This document shows, one piece after another, positions 33,542-44,153 of a stretch of DNA of 64,000 nucleotides. A program made the position numbers and the translations under genes. This stretch comes from Aphanomyces cochlioides (taxonomy: Eukaryota > Oomycota > Saprolegniomycetes > Saprolegniales > Verrucalvaceae). The first letter of the stretch is position 1. Each line of letters begins with the position of its first letter. The notes under the pieces are model-generated. The model was not told the DNA's origin and did not search any database. It saw only the letters and a list, made by a program, of their open reading frames with translations. The stretch lies in assembly GCA_019828595.1 (NCBI GenBank), contig JAHQRK010000001.1, positions 3,968,001-4,032,000 on the forward strand, given 5' to 3'.

Positions 33542-36477
33542 TTAGACGTCCGTGCGGATATACCGTCGATGAACACGGGCGGGCTCCGTGTGGTTGGTCA
33601 ACGAGGATTCATCGTTTGCAGAGAGAACGAGGGCGTACGGCTGACGGCCACGGACCAACACCGCAGTGCCTGCGACTCGGACGCGAAGACGCAGAGGTTC
33701 GTTGTCCGCCAGATGAGGGGCGGTGGCCTGTGCCACGGCATAGGAGACTTGAACCATCTCGACGTTGTTGCGAGAGTCTGCCGCGGTGCCATTGCTCAGA
33801 GGAAAGATTGGCGTCGTAGCGCCGTCGACAAGCACCGACAAGTCCAAGTCGTTCTGGAGCATGCGTGTCGCCAAGACAGAGCCAGGAGGATCCGACCACA
33901 CGAGCGTCGCGCGGAAGGTTTCGTGGGGCTGCAAGGTAAATGCATACTCGTGGACTTGGCCATGCTTGACAACTGGCGCCGATGAAGCATTGGGGTAGAA
34001 TTCGACCTTGGGGGATTCGTCGCCGATGACGGCAACGTTGTCCATGTTGGGGAGGCCATAACCTACGACAGAACGCTCAGCGCTGCCACTTCCAACGAGG
34101 AAACCTTGGCTAAAGTCAGGATATGCCAGCCGCCTCGCATGATGTTGCACGGACGAGCAGGACGACTTTGTCGATCCTTTGGCCAACTGACGGGTGAGGC
34201 CGCGGGAGCTGTGGATGACCAACGCCTTGAGGAGCGCTGCAGGGATCTCCTTCATGCCGCGACTAGCGTCAGGACGGCCATTGTACCACCAGCCATCTCG
34301 GAGCCATTCGTAGAGCAGGGTCACAAATCCAGCGACGACTGGCGTGGCCTGGCGCAAGTTGAGAGCTGCATGATGCGCCGCCAAGAGTACCTGGGAAGTG
34401 CCTTGCATGGCGCAGAGGTCGCTCGTCTTGATCTTAGAGTTGGGGATCTCGCTCTTGGCAGAATAGATGACTTGGCCTGGCGCGACGACGTCGGGCTTGA
34501 TGCGGCCGTCGCTCGTCGGTCCTTGCGATGAAAACTCCGCGACGGACTGCGGGTTCAACACGCTCGGGCAATGGACATCGTCGTCCGTGCTTGCGACAGA
34601 GTTGAGCGACGCGCCGACTCTACAACCACAACACCAGTTAGTCGACTTTGCAGAGGCGGCGGCGTACGTGAGCACATTCTTGGCGCCGCCGGGGGAACTA
34701 ATCGTGCGGAGTCCAGTGCGGCCATCGTTCCCAGCGGCAATGACGACCATCGTGTCGGGATTCCGGAAGATGTGTTTGTCCATGCTCATGGCGTTCTACA
34801 GCGATCCAGTCGTCAATCTTGATGAAAGAGAGAGAGGTTACCTTGCCGTAGTCGCTTCCGACTCGGCCCCACGAGTAGGAGAAGATCTTGGCGCCAGCTT
34901 TCTTCTGCATGCTCATGAGCTTGTCGGTGTTCCTTGGCGTCTTGAGAGTGACAGGACAGTCGACGTCTGGCTTGTTGGCGCAGCTCGCCCGCTAGCCACA
35001 CATTTCAGGATGAGATTGAGGGAGATGCAAGAAGATCGTACTTGAGTTCCCGTGTCCATGAAGGCGATCTTGGCACGGGGAGCAATGCCGACGTCAGCAT
35101 GGTCGTGGCTGTATGAACTGCCGGCGAGGATGCCAGAGACGTGCGTGCCGTGGCCGCAAGTGCCGCCGCGTTTCGACTGATCGATCTTGTCGACGTAGGC
35201 GTGGTAGAGCACGACCTTGCGAGCTGTTGCGTTGATGATGTCGTACTGACGCGGTCCCGGTTGATCGAACTGGTCATGGTCCAAGTACAAGCCCGAGTCG
35301 GTCACGCCGACGACAATGTCATTGCCCAAGCTACAAATGTCCATCGTGAGGCATGAGGAGGCGAGGAAGGAGCGGGCTTACATGCCATGAGCTTGAGCCT
35401 TCGCGACGCCGACGAGGGATGCCGTGCGCGTGTTCAGACGGCGGTGGGAAGACGACGACGACGCTGCTGGTATGCCAAAAGTCTCATCTTCCGCTGCGCG
35501 AGTCACGTGGTCAACGTACGGCGCAGTCGTGAGGAAGGAGAGCGCGCTTGTCCAAGTCTCAAAGTTGCCAAGAGGCGGCACGATGCTACGAGACACAGTG
35601 AGCAGAGCAAAGTTGACGAGGAGGTTGTACAGTTGGTCTTCGTCGTCGAGACTGACGAGGTCGCGGATGCCAGTAGCGTCAAGCAAGCCTTGGTTCATCT
35701 TCCCCAAAACATCAGAAGGCGCGACGCCGTCGGCAAGTGTGATCTCGAGCGGCGGCGACTCGGTTGCGAATGTCGGAAGCACAGCGCGGGCCAACGGCGT
35801 CAACTTGAGCAGTGGAGGCAGGTCCACGACGTTGGACACGCAGCCTAGCGTTGCAATTGCGTCAACGAGTGTGTCGTTGGCGTGAATGAGGACAATCGTG
35901 GTGTCTGGAGCTTATGAGACGACAAGGAGACGAACGCCGACGTACCGTTGTTGCGGCTCATGAGTGTGACGTCGTCTGTGCGGCTCTCGATCGAAGCGAT
36001 GCATTCGACTTCGTCTTGGGAATGCCCGACATGAACAAGGCGCGGGACGCTCGCACTTGGCAAAGTCTACACGAGCACGATGAAGATTGCAATCGACCGC
36101 GATGGACAAACCTCGATGGAAGCGCCGTCGTTGGACTTGCGGTAGGCTGATGATGTGCTGGATGGCGCCGACTTGGAGCGGTCCATCGCTCTATCCGCCG
36201 CGGGTTTGAACTGTGTCCAGAACTCATGGAACGCCATGCCGTCGGGCGTCATCTTGAGCTGGACATTGTCGTCGTCAGTGGCTGCAGCGAGCAAATGGAG
36301 CGGTTCGTCAGCAAGACGCCGACGGTGGTCGCGGCACGCATTGGACGCGCAGTCAGCAGGATGGTTCAACGAATACGCGCCGCAGTGGTACCTGCACCAG
36401 GACGCGCTCGAGTCGAACGTGAGGTGCTCGGCCGCCGCCGCGATCGACAGCCACAGCGATATGTGTCTTAGTTGCAT
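33542..36477 (-). CDS. secreted subtilisin-like serine protease (S8), copy 1
   Basis: Reading from ATG 36477, a hydrophobic start (about residues 5-18) suggests a secretion signal, followed by a Cys-containing region (WCRYHCGAY) and a propeptide-like stretch. The catalytic Asp is in VGVTDSG, the His in GHGTHVSG, the oxyanion Asn in IAAGNDG, and the Ser in a GTSQ motif split by a 42-nt intron from ATPVVAG. A beta-sandwich with HETFRATLVWSDPPG follows, as in KP-43-type subtilases. Short GT-AG introns separate exons throughout, mirroring the copy at 37869. The tail ends PARVHRRYIRTDV. Between 33612 and 34690 the DNA equals the other copy over 1,079 bp, while the 5' half has diverged. Secreted subtilases are typical of oomycete degradative and virulence secretomes. 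Confidence 0.85.
33612..34690 (-). repeat. 1,079-bp tract shared with subtilase copy 2 (inverted)
   Basis: It matches the reverse complement of 39687-40765 in length and, through agreement of translations in several frames on both strands, in base sequence, introns included. Confidence 0.85.
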
Positions 36478-37868
36478 AATTGAGGAATGAGACAACGACT
36501 TCCCGCAACTTTTTCGTGGCAAGTCGATGGAACTGTCATGTCGTTTCCCATATGGACGACGTGATGGACCACTCTCGCGTCACGTCCTCGGGCAAAAGTT
36601 CGATCGTCAGCCAGTCTCAACATGGGTGCTCTCCCTTCATGAGAGTGCCACGGCGCACATCCCCATCGTCCTCATCAACGTGCGGTTGCAGAGAGACTCG
36701 AGCGGGGTCTTCAAAGCCACGTCATGACGTTCAAAGCCACGGAAAGGAGGACGGGAACGAGTGGCGCAGACGGTAGGACAGTCTCTCCATGTGATCTGAA
36801 GCGTCGCCGTCATTTTTTCGACACAACAACGTGAGCTGTGCCATGGACCTGGAAGTCATGGAGCAGAAGAAAGGCTCCAAGGATGCAGGTCGACGTGCGC
36901 ATGAAGTCTTGCTACTGTAGATACGTGGAGGGAGAGAGAGGGATGCTCCAACACTGTCGTCGGATCGCGCGATGCTGATTTCTTGAAGGAAGCACCATAG
37001 AGGCGTCCAACGCTGGAGCAGATTTGTTCCATACCTCATTCGAAAGCGACTGTGCCAGGCATTGCAGTCGACGCGACTTCTCGGCACTGCTTCAACGTCC
37101 TGCGCATGACGCAAAGACAGCGAGTGAGCTGAGGTATGGTCATGTAGCGATCTCACGATCTCACGTCGTGCATCGCCATGAATCCGAGCGTGGTGTTGCA
37201 CTTCTTGCACATGTCATGGGAACAGAAGGAGCTCCACCGTGACGAGAACCCACCCTCGATGAATCCAGTCGCTTCGGGTTCAATGTCTCTGTTGGCAACA
37301 TGGATCTATGTTGGACTCCTAGGTGTACAAATGTGTCTCCATTGCGTGCTTTCTTCCTTTGACAGAGGATGAAATCCAAGGCGGCTGTCGGCGGCAGTCG
37401 ACCAGCGCGTCAAGGAGGACAGGCGGTCCCCGCGGCGTTGTGGCGCGATGGCCCGCGCAACCTTCAACTCTGTGACGCATGACAACTACAACCTCGTCCC
37501 TACTGCTCTTACGAGCGCGGTCAGGGCATGCTTGTTCCATGGACAGAGCGGCAGAACTATGCCCAAGCCCCGCGCCATGTCCATGGATGGCTGACGGCGC
37601 TCCCAGCACATGAACGAAGGAACGAACGACATGAATAGTGACAATGAGCTTAAATAATGACTAAATGTCATTAAAATCAGGTGGTAATAAAGGAATTTTA
37701 GTGCATTTCATGGTAAAATGTCACTATTAATGTCACTATTGATGTCACTATTGATGTCACTATTGACCAAAGGCCACATTGAGATTGACATGCGAGACGC
37801 ACGAGAGCGGTCCACGAGACACACATGAGATCGAACTTTGGATTGACTTGTAGGTTCATTTCTAAAGT
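36478..37868. other. intergenic between divergent subtilase genes
   Basis: This gap of about 1.4 kb holds the two subtilase promoters and a short tandem repeat at 37718-37765. Its frames are short and unrecognised. Confidence 0.45.
37718..37765 (+). repeat. four tandem copies of a 12-bp unit
   Basis: The unit ATGTCACTATTG (first copy ending in A) is repeated four times about 100 bp upstream of subtilase copy 2. It could vary in copy number between strains. Confidence 0.8.
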
Positions 37869-40800
37869 ATGCGCGGCGCAATCACATCGCTGTGGGTTTC
37901 TCTGGCCGTGGCCAAGCTCACGGAGCTCACGTTTGTGTCGAGCGCAGCGTGGTGTCGATATCATTGCGGCGCGTACTCGCTCCGCCATCCTGCCGATTGC
38001 GCCTCCGAGGCATGCAGTGACCACCAACGGCGTCTTGCCAGTGAACCACTTGATCTACTCGCTGCAGGTAGTGAAGGGAATATACAACTCAAGATGACAC
38101 GTGACGGAATGGCCTTCGACGAGTTTTGGACGCAGTTTCAACCGGCGGCAGAACGAGCGATGGACCGCTCCAAGGTGGTCTCTCCGCGTACGTCTGCCTT
38201 TTTAAAGTCCAGCAATGGCGCTGCAGTTGAGGTAAGTCCATGGCGTCGTCATGTGGATCTCATGATATGCATCGTAGACTTTGCCAAAGGTCCCTCGGCT
38301 TGTTCACATCCGTCGGTCGTTTGACGACGTCGAATGCATTGCCTCGATCCAAGACCGCACACAGGCAGTCACTCTCATGAGCCGCAGCAGCGGTAAGCCC
38401 GTCCGCCCGATTCTAGTCCCCTCACTCGCTTTACAAGACGCGACAGTCGTCCTTGTCCATGCCAACGACAGTCAAGTTGACTCGGTTGCCACGTTGGGTT
38501 GCGTATCCAACGTCGTGGAGCTGCCTCCTCTCCTCAAGCTCACGCCTTTGGCTCGCTCTGTGCCCCCGAGAACTGCTAGAGAATCACCGCCGCTCGAGAT
38601 CACACTCGTCGCTGGCGCTGAGATGACGGATGCCATTGTCAAGTTGAATCAAGGCTTGCTTGAAGCCACTGGGATCCACGACCTCGCTCGCCTTGACGAC
38701 GACCACCGACTGTACAACACCCACGGCTCGTCGTGTGTATTCACTTGTTCCTGTAGTGTGGCGCCGCCGCTTGGCAACTTTGAGACTTGGACGAGAGTTC
38801 TTTCCATCTTGACTACCGAGTCGTCCATCGACCATGTGACGCGCGCCGCTCAACTTGAAACCTTTGGGATGCCATTGTCGTCTTCCCACCGCCGCCGTCT
38901 TGATATGAGCACGGCATCGCTCGTCGGTGTTGAGAAGGCTCAAGCTCATGGCATGTAAGCGCGCTCCTTCCTGCCTCCTCATTCCTCACGATGGACCATT
39001 GTAGTTTGGGCAACGACATCGTTGTCGGCGTGACCGACTCGGGATTGTACTTGGACCATGACCAGTTCGATCAGCCAGGGCCAAGGCAGTACGACACGAT
39101 CAACTCGACAGCTCGCAAGGTACAAACCACTGGTGGATGTCATGGCTCACGGCTGAGAGTAGGTCGTGCTTTATCACGCATTTGTGGACAAGATCGACCA
39201 AGCCAAGCGTGGCGGAACGTGTGGCCATGGCACGCACGTCTCTGGCATCCTTGCCGGCAGCTCGTATAGCCGTGGCCATCCCGACGTTGGCATTGCCCCT
39301 CGAGCCAAGATTGCATTCATGGAACTGGAACCCAAGTAAGATCTCCTTGCTTCTCGCGTTGACCGAACGTGGCGTTGGGAGCAGAATGCGAGTTGTGCGA
39401 ATCGACCAGACGTCGACTGTCCTATTCGTCTCAAGACGCCTCAAGACGCAGACACGCTCATGAGCATGCAGAGGAAGGCCGGCGCAAAATTCTTTTCCTT
39501 CTCGTGGGGTAAATCTGGCAACGACTACAGCGAGGTACGTCCCCCCATTCGTCGAGACTAGAATTGAATGCATCGCGATAGAAAGCCATGAACATGGACG
39601 AGTACATCTTCCACCATCCTGAGACTTTGGTTGTCATCGCCGCTGGGAACGATGGCCGGATTGGACCCCGCACGATTAGTTCCCCAGGCGGCGCCAAGAA
39701 TGTGCTCACGTACGCCGCCGCCTCTGCAAAGTCGACTAACTGGTGTTGTGGTTGTAGAGTCGGCGCGTCGCTCAACTCTGTCGCAAGCACGGACGACGAT
39801 GTCCATTGCCCGAGCGTGTTGAACCCGCAGTCCGTCGCGGAGTTTTCATCGCAAGGACCGACGAGCGACGGCCGCATCAAGCCCGACGTCGTCGCGCCAG
39901 GCCAAGTCATCTATTCTGCCAAGAGCGAGATCCCCAACTCTAAGATCAAGACGAGCGACCTCTGCGCCATGCAAGGCACTTCCCAGGTACTCTTGGCGGC
40001 GCATCATGCAGCTCTCAACTTGCGCCAGGCCACGCCAGTCGTCGCTGGATTTGTGACCCTGCTCTACGAATGGCTCCGAGATGGCTGGTGGTACAATGGC
40101 CGTCCTGACGCTAGTCGCGGCATGAAGGAGATCCCTGCAGCGCTCCTCAAGGCGTTGGTCATCCACAGCTCCCGCGGCCTCACCCGTCAGTTGGCCAAAG
40201 GATCGACAAAGTCGTCCTGCTCGTCCGTGCAACATCATGCGAGGCGGCTGGCATATCCTGACTTTAGCCAAGGTTTCCTCGTTGGAAGTGGCAGCGCTGA
40301 GCGTTCTGTCGTAGGTTATGGCCTCCCCAACATGGACAACGTTGCCGTCATCGGCGACGAATCCCCCAAGGTCGAATTCTACCCCAATGCTTCATCGGCG
40401 CCAGTTGTCAAGCATGGCCAAGTCCACGAGTATGCATTTACCTTGCAGCCCCACGAAACCTTCCGCGCGACGCTCGTGTGGTCGGATCCTCCTGGCTCTG
40501 TCTTGGCGACACGCATGCTCCAGAACGACTTGGACTTGTCGGTGCTTGTCGACGGCGCTACGACGCCAATCTTTCCTCTGAGCAATGGCACCGCGGCAGA
40601 CTCTCGCAACAACGTCGAGATGGTTCAAGTCTCCTATGCCGTGGCACAGGCCACCGCCCCTCATCTGGCGGACAACGAACCTCTGCGTCTTCGCGTCCGA
40701 GTCGCAGGCACTGCGGTGTTGGTCCGTGGCCGTCAGCCGTACGCCCTCGTTCTCTCTGCAAACGAAGAGATGTCCGTGTCAAGTCGAGTGTCGCCCCCGC

Positions 40801-40886
40801 TCGGGTTCACCGCCGCTATCCCAGCAAGGACGCATAACCTGTTATATTTTATAGATTTAATTGTATTAATTTTACTGAATTATTGA
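37869..40886 (+). CDS. secreted subtilisin-like serine protease (S8), copy 2
   Basis: Nine exons give 879 residues: 37869-38231, 38278-38392, 38438-38954, 39005-39119, 39163-39335, 39393-39534, 39582-39709, 39758-39986 and 40029-40886. The order is hydrophobic signal, WCRYHCGAY region, propeptide, Asp (VGVTDSG), His (GHGTHVSG), Asn (IAAGNDG), Ser (GTSQ) and C-terminal sandwich. Removing intron 7 (48 nt) restores NVLTVGAS, and removing intron 8 (42 nt) restores GTSQATP. Both introns are stop-free multiples of three. The last about 40 residues are odd: after the shared tract the frame reads into a hydrophobic tail, while the tail homologous to copy 1 (PARVHRRYPSKDA) sits in another frame. Confidence 0.87.
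39687..40765 (+). repeat. 1,079-bp tract shared with subtilase copy 1 (inverted)
   Basis: Partner of 33612-34690. It begins in the exon before intron 7 and ends 26 codons before the expected end of the protein. Both exon and intron bases agree. Confidence 0.85.
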
Positions 40887-41522
40887 ATAAGGCAGTGCAT
40901 TGAATATCCTCTCACTATGCCGCCAAGGCATGGAATGCCGCTTGAAACACCAGTCCAGAGTTCAGTCTTAATCATGCGACGCTCGAGATGTTTTCTGGGC
41001 TTCTTTCCGTCATCTTCTTGAGAAAACGACGCGTCGTCAGTGTGTAATGGCGGATGACAAGCGTCAGAGAAGAGCAGCGTCCTTTACCCCCCAAAATTTA
41101 TACACCAAACACCGAAAACACTGACTTTGCTGGGAACTTCAGCTTAGACGAAGCTGCAACTTACAGAGATAAATATCGCCACGATGGACTTCTCAGTGGC
41201 GGATTTGTTGGTCTCTCAGTTGAGATAGGATCATTTCTTTGTCGTTGTTTACAGTCGGAATAGCATAGCAACTTCTTAGTCAGACCAGATCAAAGTGAGT
41301 AGTATTAGTCTGCATGCCATAATATATTGAACTTTTGTAAATGCATATTCTGTGTAAATTAATAACAATAAAGCAGAAGAGAGTGTCATTGGTGTCGTTA
41401 GCTACGTGTCCCATACAAATGATAAGAGAAACATTCAACCACATGGTGAGGCTTTTATAGCAAACCTGTGAAATTTAATACATTTGTTTGAAGATGCTTC
41501 CGTCGCCACTCCAAATTTATTC
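40887..41522. other. intergenic, no gene recognised
   Basis: AT-rich in parts (40845-40890, 41320-41380). A 14-bp match to the DUF1349 3' end at 40926-40939 is too short to call a remnant. Confidence 0.4.
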
Positions 41523-42123
41523 ATGTCGACCAAGAAACGTAGCGGCAAGGGCCAAGCAGCGGCGGTGGCCGACGCGCCCAAGGAAGAAGTAAATCTCCGC
41601 GTGGAATATGACCCAGAATCGTATTTGGGTGTCTTCCAACGCATCCAGCAGACCGTCGAGAAGGAATTTACCAACGTGAAGGTCACGGGCGGGAATTATC
41701 CCTTGCCGCCCAACAAGCAAAAGTGGGTCTACTTCATCTACTTTATCCAAGCCCTCTTGGGTATCTTGATCATGTTTGGCGACGAAATTGCCAAAGCGTT
41801 GAAGCTCCCCATCGACGAAAGCATCTTGGAAAAAGTGCGTGAAAACAAGTTTGCTGGTGTCCCCGTCGTCTTGATGCTGTCCCCTGTCCGTCAGCTCATT
41901 TCCAACACGGGTGCCTGTGAAGTCTACTTGAACGGTACGAGGCACAGTGCCATTATTTTCCTTAAATTTCACAGAGGTATTGATCTACTCGACGCTCAAG
42001 ACCAAGGTGACGCTTACCCCACCGGTACGTGATGTCGATCGCACATCCAGAACTCATGTTCACATCATGCAGAAAGTCAAGCAACTCCTCGTTTCCAAGG
42101 GACTCAAGCCCGTGAACCCATAG
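41523..42123 (+). CDS. selenoprotein-T-like protein lacking the redox motif, copy 2
   Basis: Exons 41523-41934, 41975-42024 and 42073-42123 give 170 residues. After a basic start, the segment VEYDPESY occupies the position of the CxxU/CxxC motif of selenoprotein T and has no Cys. A hydrophobic stretch (FIYFIQALLGILIMFG) and NTGACEVYLNG follow, and the protein ends in a short helical tail. Exon sizes (412, 50, 51 nt) equal those of copy 1 exactly, showing common descent with the gene structure kept. It is convergent with copy 3, about 350 bp away. Confidence 0.75.
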
Positions 42124-42128
42124 TTGTC

Positions 42129-42344
42129 TTAGCGTTGACCAGCGGTCTTGGATTGCATGCCGCATTGCAAACCCATTTCAATACATTTGCGCTTGATTTC
42201 AAACTGACTTCGTCCTTTCAATTGTCTCGAGATCATGTCGATCGTATCTGCTTGTCGTTGTCGAAGGACGCACTCTTCTCCGTAGGAAAAATCACCGGCG
42301 AAGCTGACAGCGGTCATCGTCAGTGTCCACAGCACCAGTCTCAT
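42129..42344 (-). CDS. candidate small secreted protein, 71 residues
   Basis: A frame with an ATG at 42344 begins MRLVLWTLTMTAVSFAG, a convincing signal-peptide shape, then a short polar region with three Cys (ECVL, KRKCIE, LQCGM). It ends 5 bp from the stop of SelT-like copy 2 on the other strand. No family is recognised, and its length makes chance occurrence possible. If real it would be a small secreted peptide of the kind common in oomycete secretomes. Confidence 0.35.
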   Translation of the reverse strand: MRLVLWTLTMTAVSFAGDFSYGEECVLRQRQADTIDMISRQLKGRSQFEIKRKCIEMGLQCGMQSKTAGQR

Positions 42345-42476
42345 GGACAAAACGAGAATATATCGGCGGTTTCCATGGATGGAACATTATGTCAAAGCTT
42401 CCACATTTAGAAAATACCCCGAAAGGTTTGAATTAGATTAGTCTGCAAGTCTCGATGAAGGAGACTTCGCGTTTCC

Positions 42477-43053
42477 TCAATGCTTGACAGGTTTGATACC
42501 TTTCTTCTTCTCAAGGGTTTGCTTGAACAACTAGGACACGTGTGAATTTAATATGACAACGAACGACATCCGTACTGGGAAATTCGGGATGATCCGAGTG
42601 TTCAACGCGGAGGAAACAAGCTCGCCTGGAAATTATTGCGCATCAGATCATGGCGCAAGAAGTTCACGTACCGTTGAGGTAGACTTCAAATGCATTCGTT
42701 TTGGAGATCAATTGACGGACAGGTGACAACATGAGCATGCCAGGGACGATCATGACCTTGTTTTCTTCAAACCATTTGAGAGTTGCGGCATCAAGATCGA
42801 TCTTGAAATACTCCAGCAAGTTGGTTCCAAACATAAAGACGGCCGTCATGGCCAACTGGATGACAAAGATGAAAGTCACGAGCGTTTGCTTGGGGGTTGT
42901 CAAAGGGTATTTTTCCACGTCGACGGTCATGTGAGGAAAGTCATTCTTGAATCCTTCTTGGAATTGCTTCAGGTGATGAGCAAAGCACGTCTTGTCGTAT
43001 TGGATGACGATGCGGTCGTCCGATTTCTTATCGTTCCTGGACTTGGGAGCCAT
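42477..43053 (-). CDS. selenoprotein-T-like protein lacking the redox motif, copy 3
   Basis: Minus-strand exons 42672-43053, 42576-42625 and 42477-42530 give 161 residues. The start is the ATG at 43053; the upstream frame begins only with GTG. The segment IQYDKTCFAHH replaces the redox motif: a single Cys remains but no CxxC. A membrane stretch (FIFVIQLAMTAVFMFG) and TNAFEVYLNG follow. The 50-nt second exon and both intron phases match copies 1 and 2. A TCCGGATA/TATCCGGAT pair lies about 70-97 bp upstream. Confidence 0.75.
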
Positions 43054-44153
43054 ATTGTCGCCTCGCTGATTGACGCGCAAGAAACGCACTGTTGGATGAC
43101 GTCGGCAATTTCATTCGAATCTCCGGATAGATAATGTGTTATCCGGATTGTCGACAGTCATTTTTGAATTTGCCGCCTTCAAAGCACAACGAAGCAGAAG
43201 GGACAGACGAGGACTCATCAAATTATGAAGTGGAAATAAAAGAACGAAACTATGACGCTAACCCTATGAGCCTGCAAAGATTTTGTCTGACGGGGATGTT
43301 TATGTCTGTCGAGAACGAGATGCGTGAATAACATCGTGGTTTCTACAAGAGATTCAGTGATTGAGAGTTGTGGAAAGGACAGACAAAAATGCATCAAGAC
43401 GTGTGGTGTATGTTTGTTCCCGGACGGCAAGGGCTCAATAAATAAGACCTTCTTCACCTGCAACTCGTTTGAACAGACGTATAGGATGAGGCAGCACCTG
43501 TGGTTTTGACACTCTAATCTGTGGTGGATTTGCAGGTAGAAGGCGGCGTTTCTTTCCAGGTAGGATAGACGTTCGTGTTTCTTTTGTCTTTCTTTTCACT
43601 TGATTCATTTGCACTGCTTGTTTCGTCTGCTTGAACGCATGTCTTGGTGGTGCGCTCCCACACACCAGTTTAGTTTGAGGTTGTTCATCAAAGATTATCC
43701 GACCAAGCGCCGTTTTCAACACAGCAGTCAAGATGCTGTGGCAAAGGAGACATCTAGCAACCCCTTTCGTCATTCGACAGCAGCATGCTTGAAGCGAAGG
43801 ACTCGTGGAATCGCCCATACAGATGGATCGCAAATCGGATAATGATCGAGTTGAAGCGGAAGATTGGGACAAAATCTTCATCTGCCCCAGTTCTATTCAT
43901 ACTCCCGCAGTGCATGCCGTTCATGATACAATTTCAAGCAACGTATCAGGTTTGACTCTGTTCTACCTACCGCGTTCCACCTCTCATTTACACAGAGAAG
44001 TCATGTCGTCTTGGCTTACGTACATGCACGTCGGTGTGTATTCCGCATGAGTTGACTGTGTTGGTGTCGAAAGTCCCAACGATGGTACAAAAGACAGTAC
44101 AAAAGACAGTTTGTCCCATTTTGGGATCAAGGACCAACAGTCGCGATTTTAGC
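43054..44153. other. intergenic, no confident gene
   Basis: The motif pair at 43121-43150 serves SelT-like copy 3. A minus-strand frame of 148 codons (43435-43881, ATG start, Cys- and Lys-rich) and overlapping plus-strand frames have no recognisable features. Confidence 0.35.
43121..43150. promoter_or_regulatory. TATCCGGAT motif pair upstream of SelT-like copy 3
   Basis: CTCCGGATAG and TTATCCGGATT are spaced about 10 bp apart, 68-97 bp upstream of the ATG at 43053. Confidence 0.5.

Noticed and set aside
40926..40939. Match to the 3' end of the DUF1349 gene
   Set aside because: Only 14 bp match clearly; too short to call a remnant.
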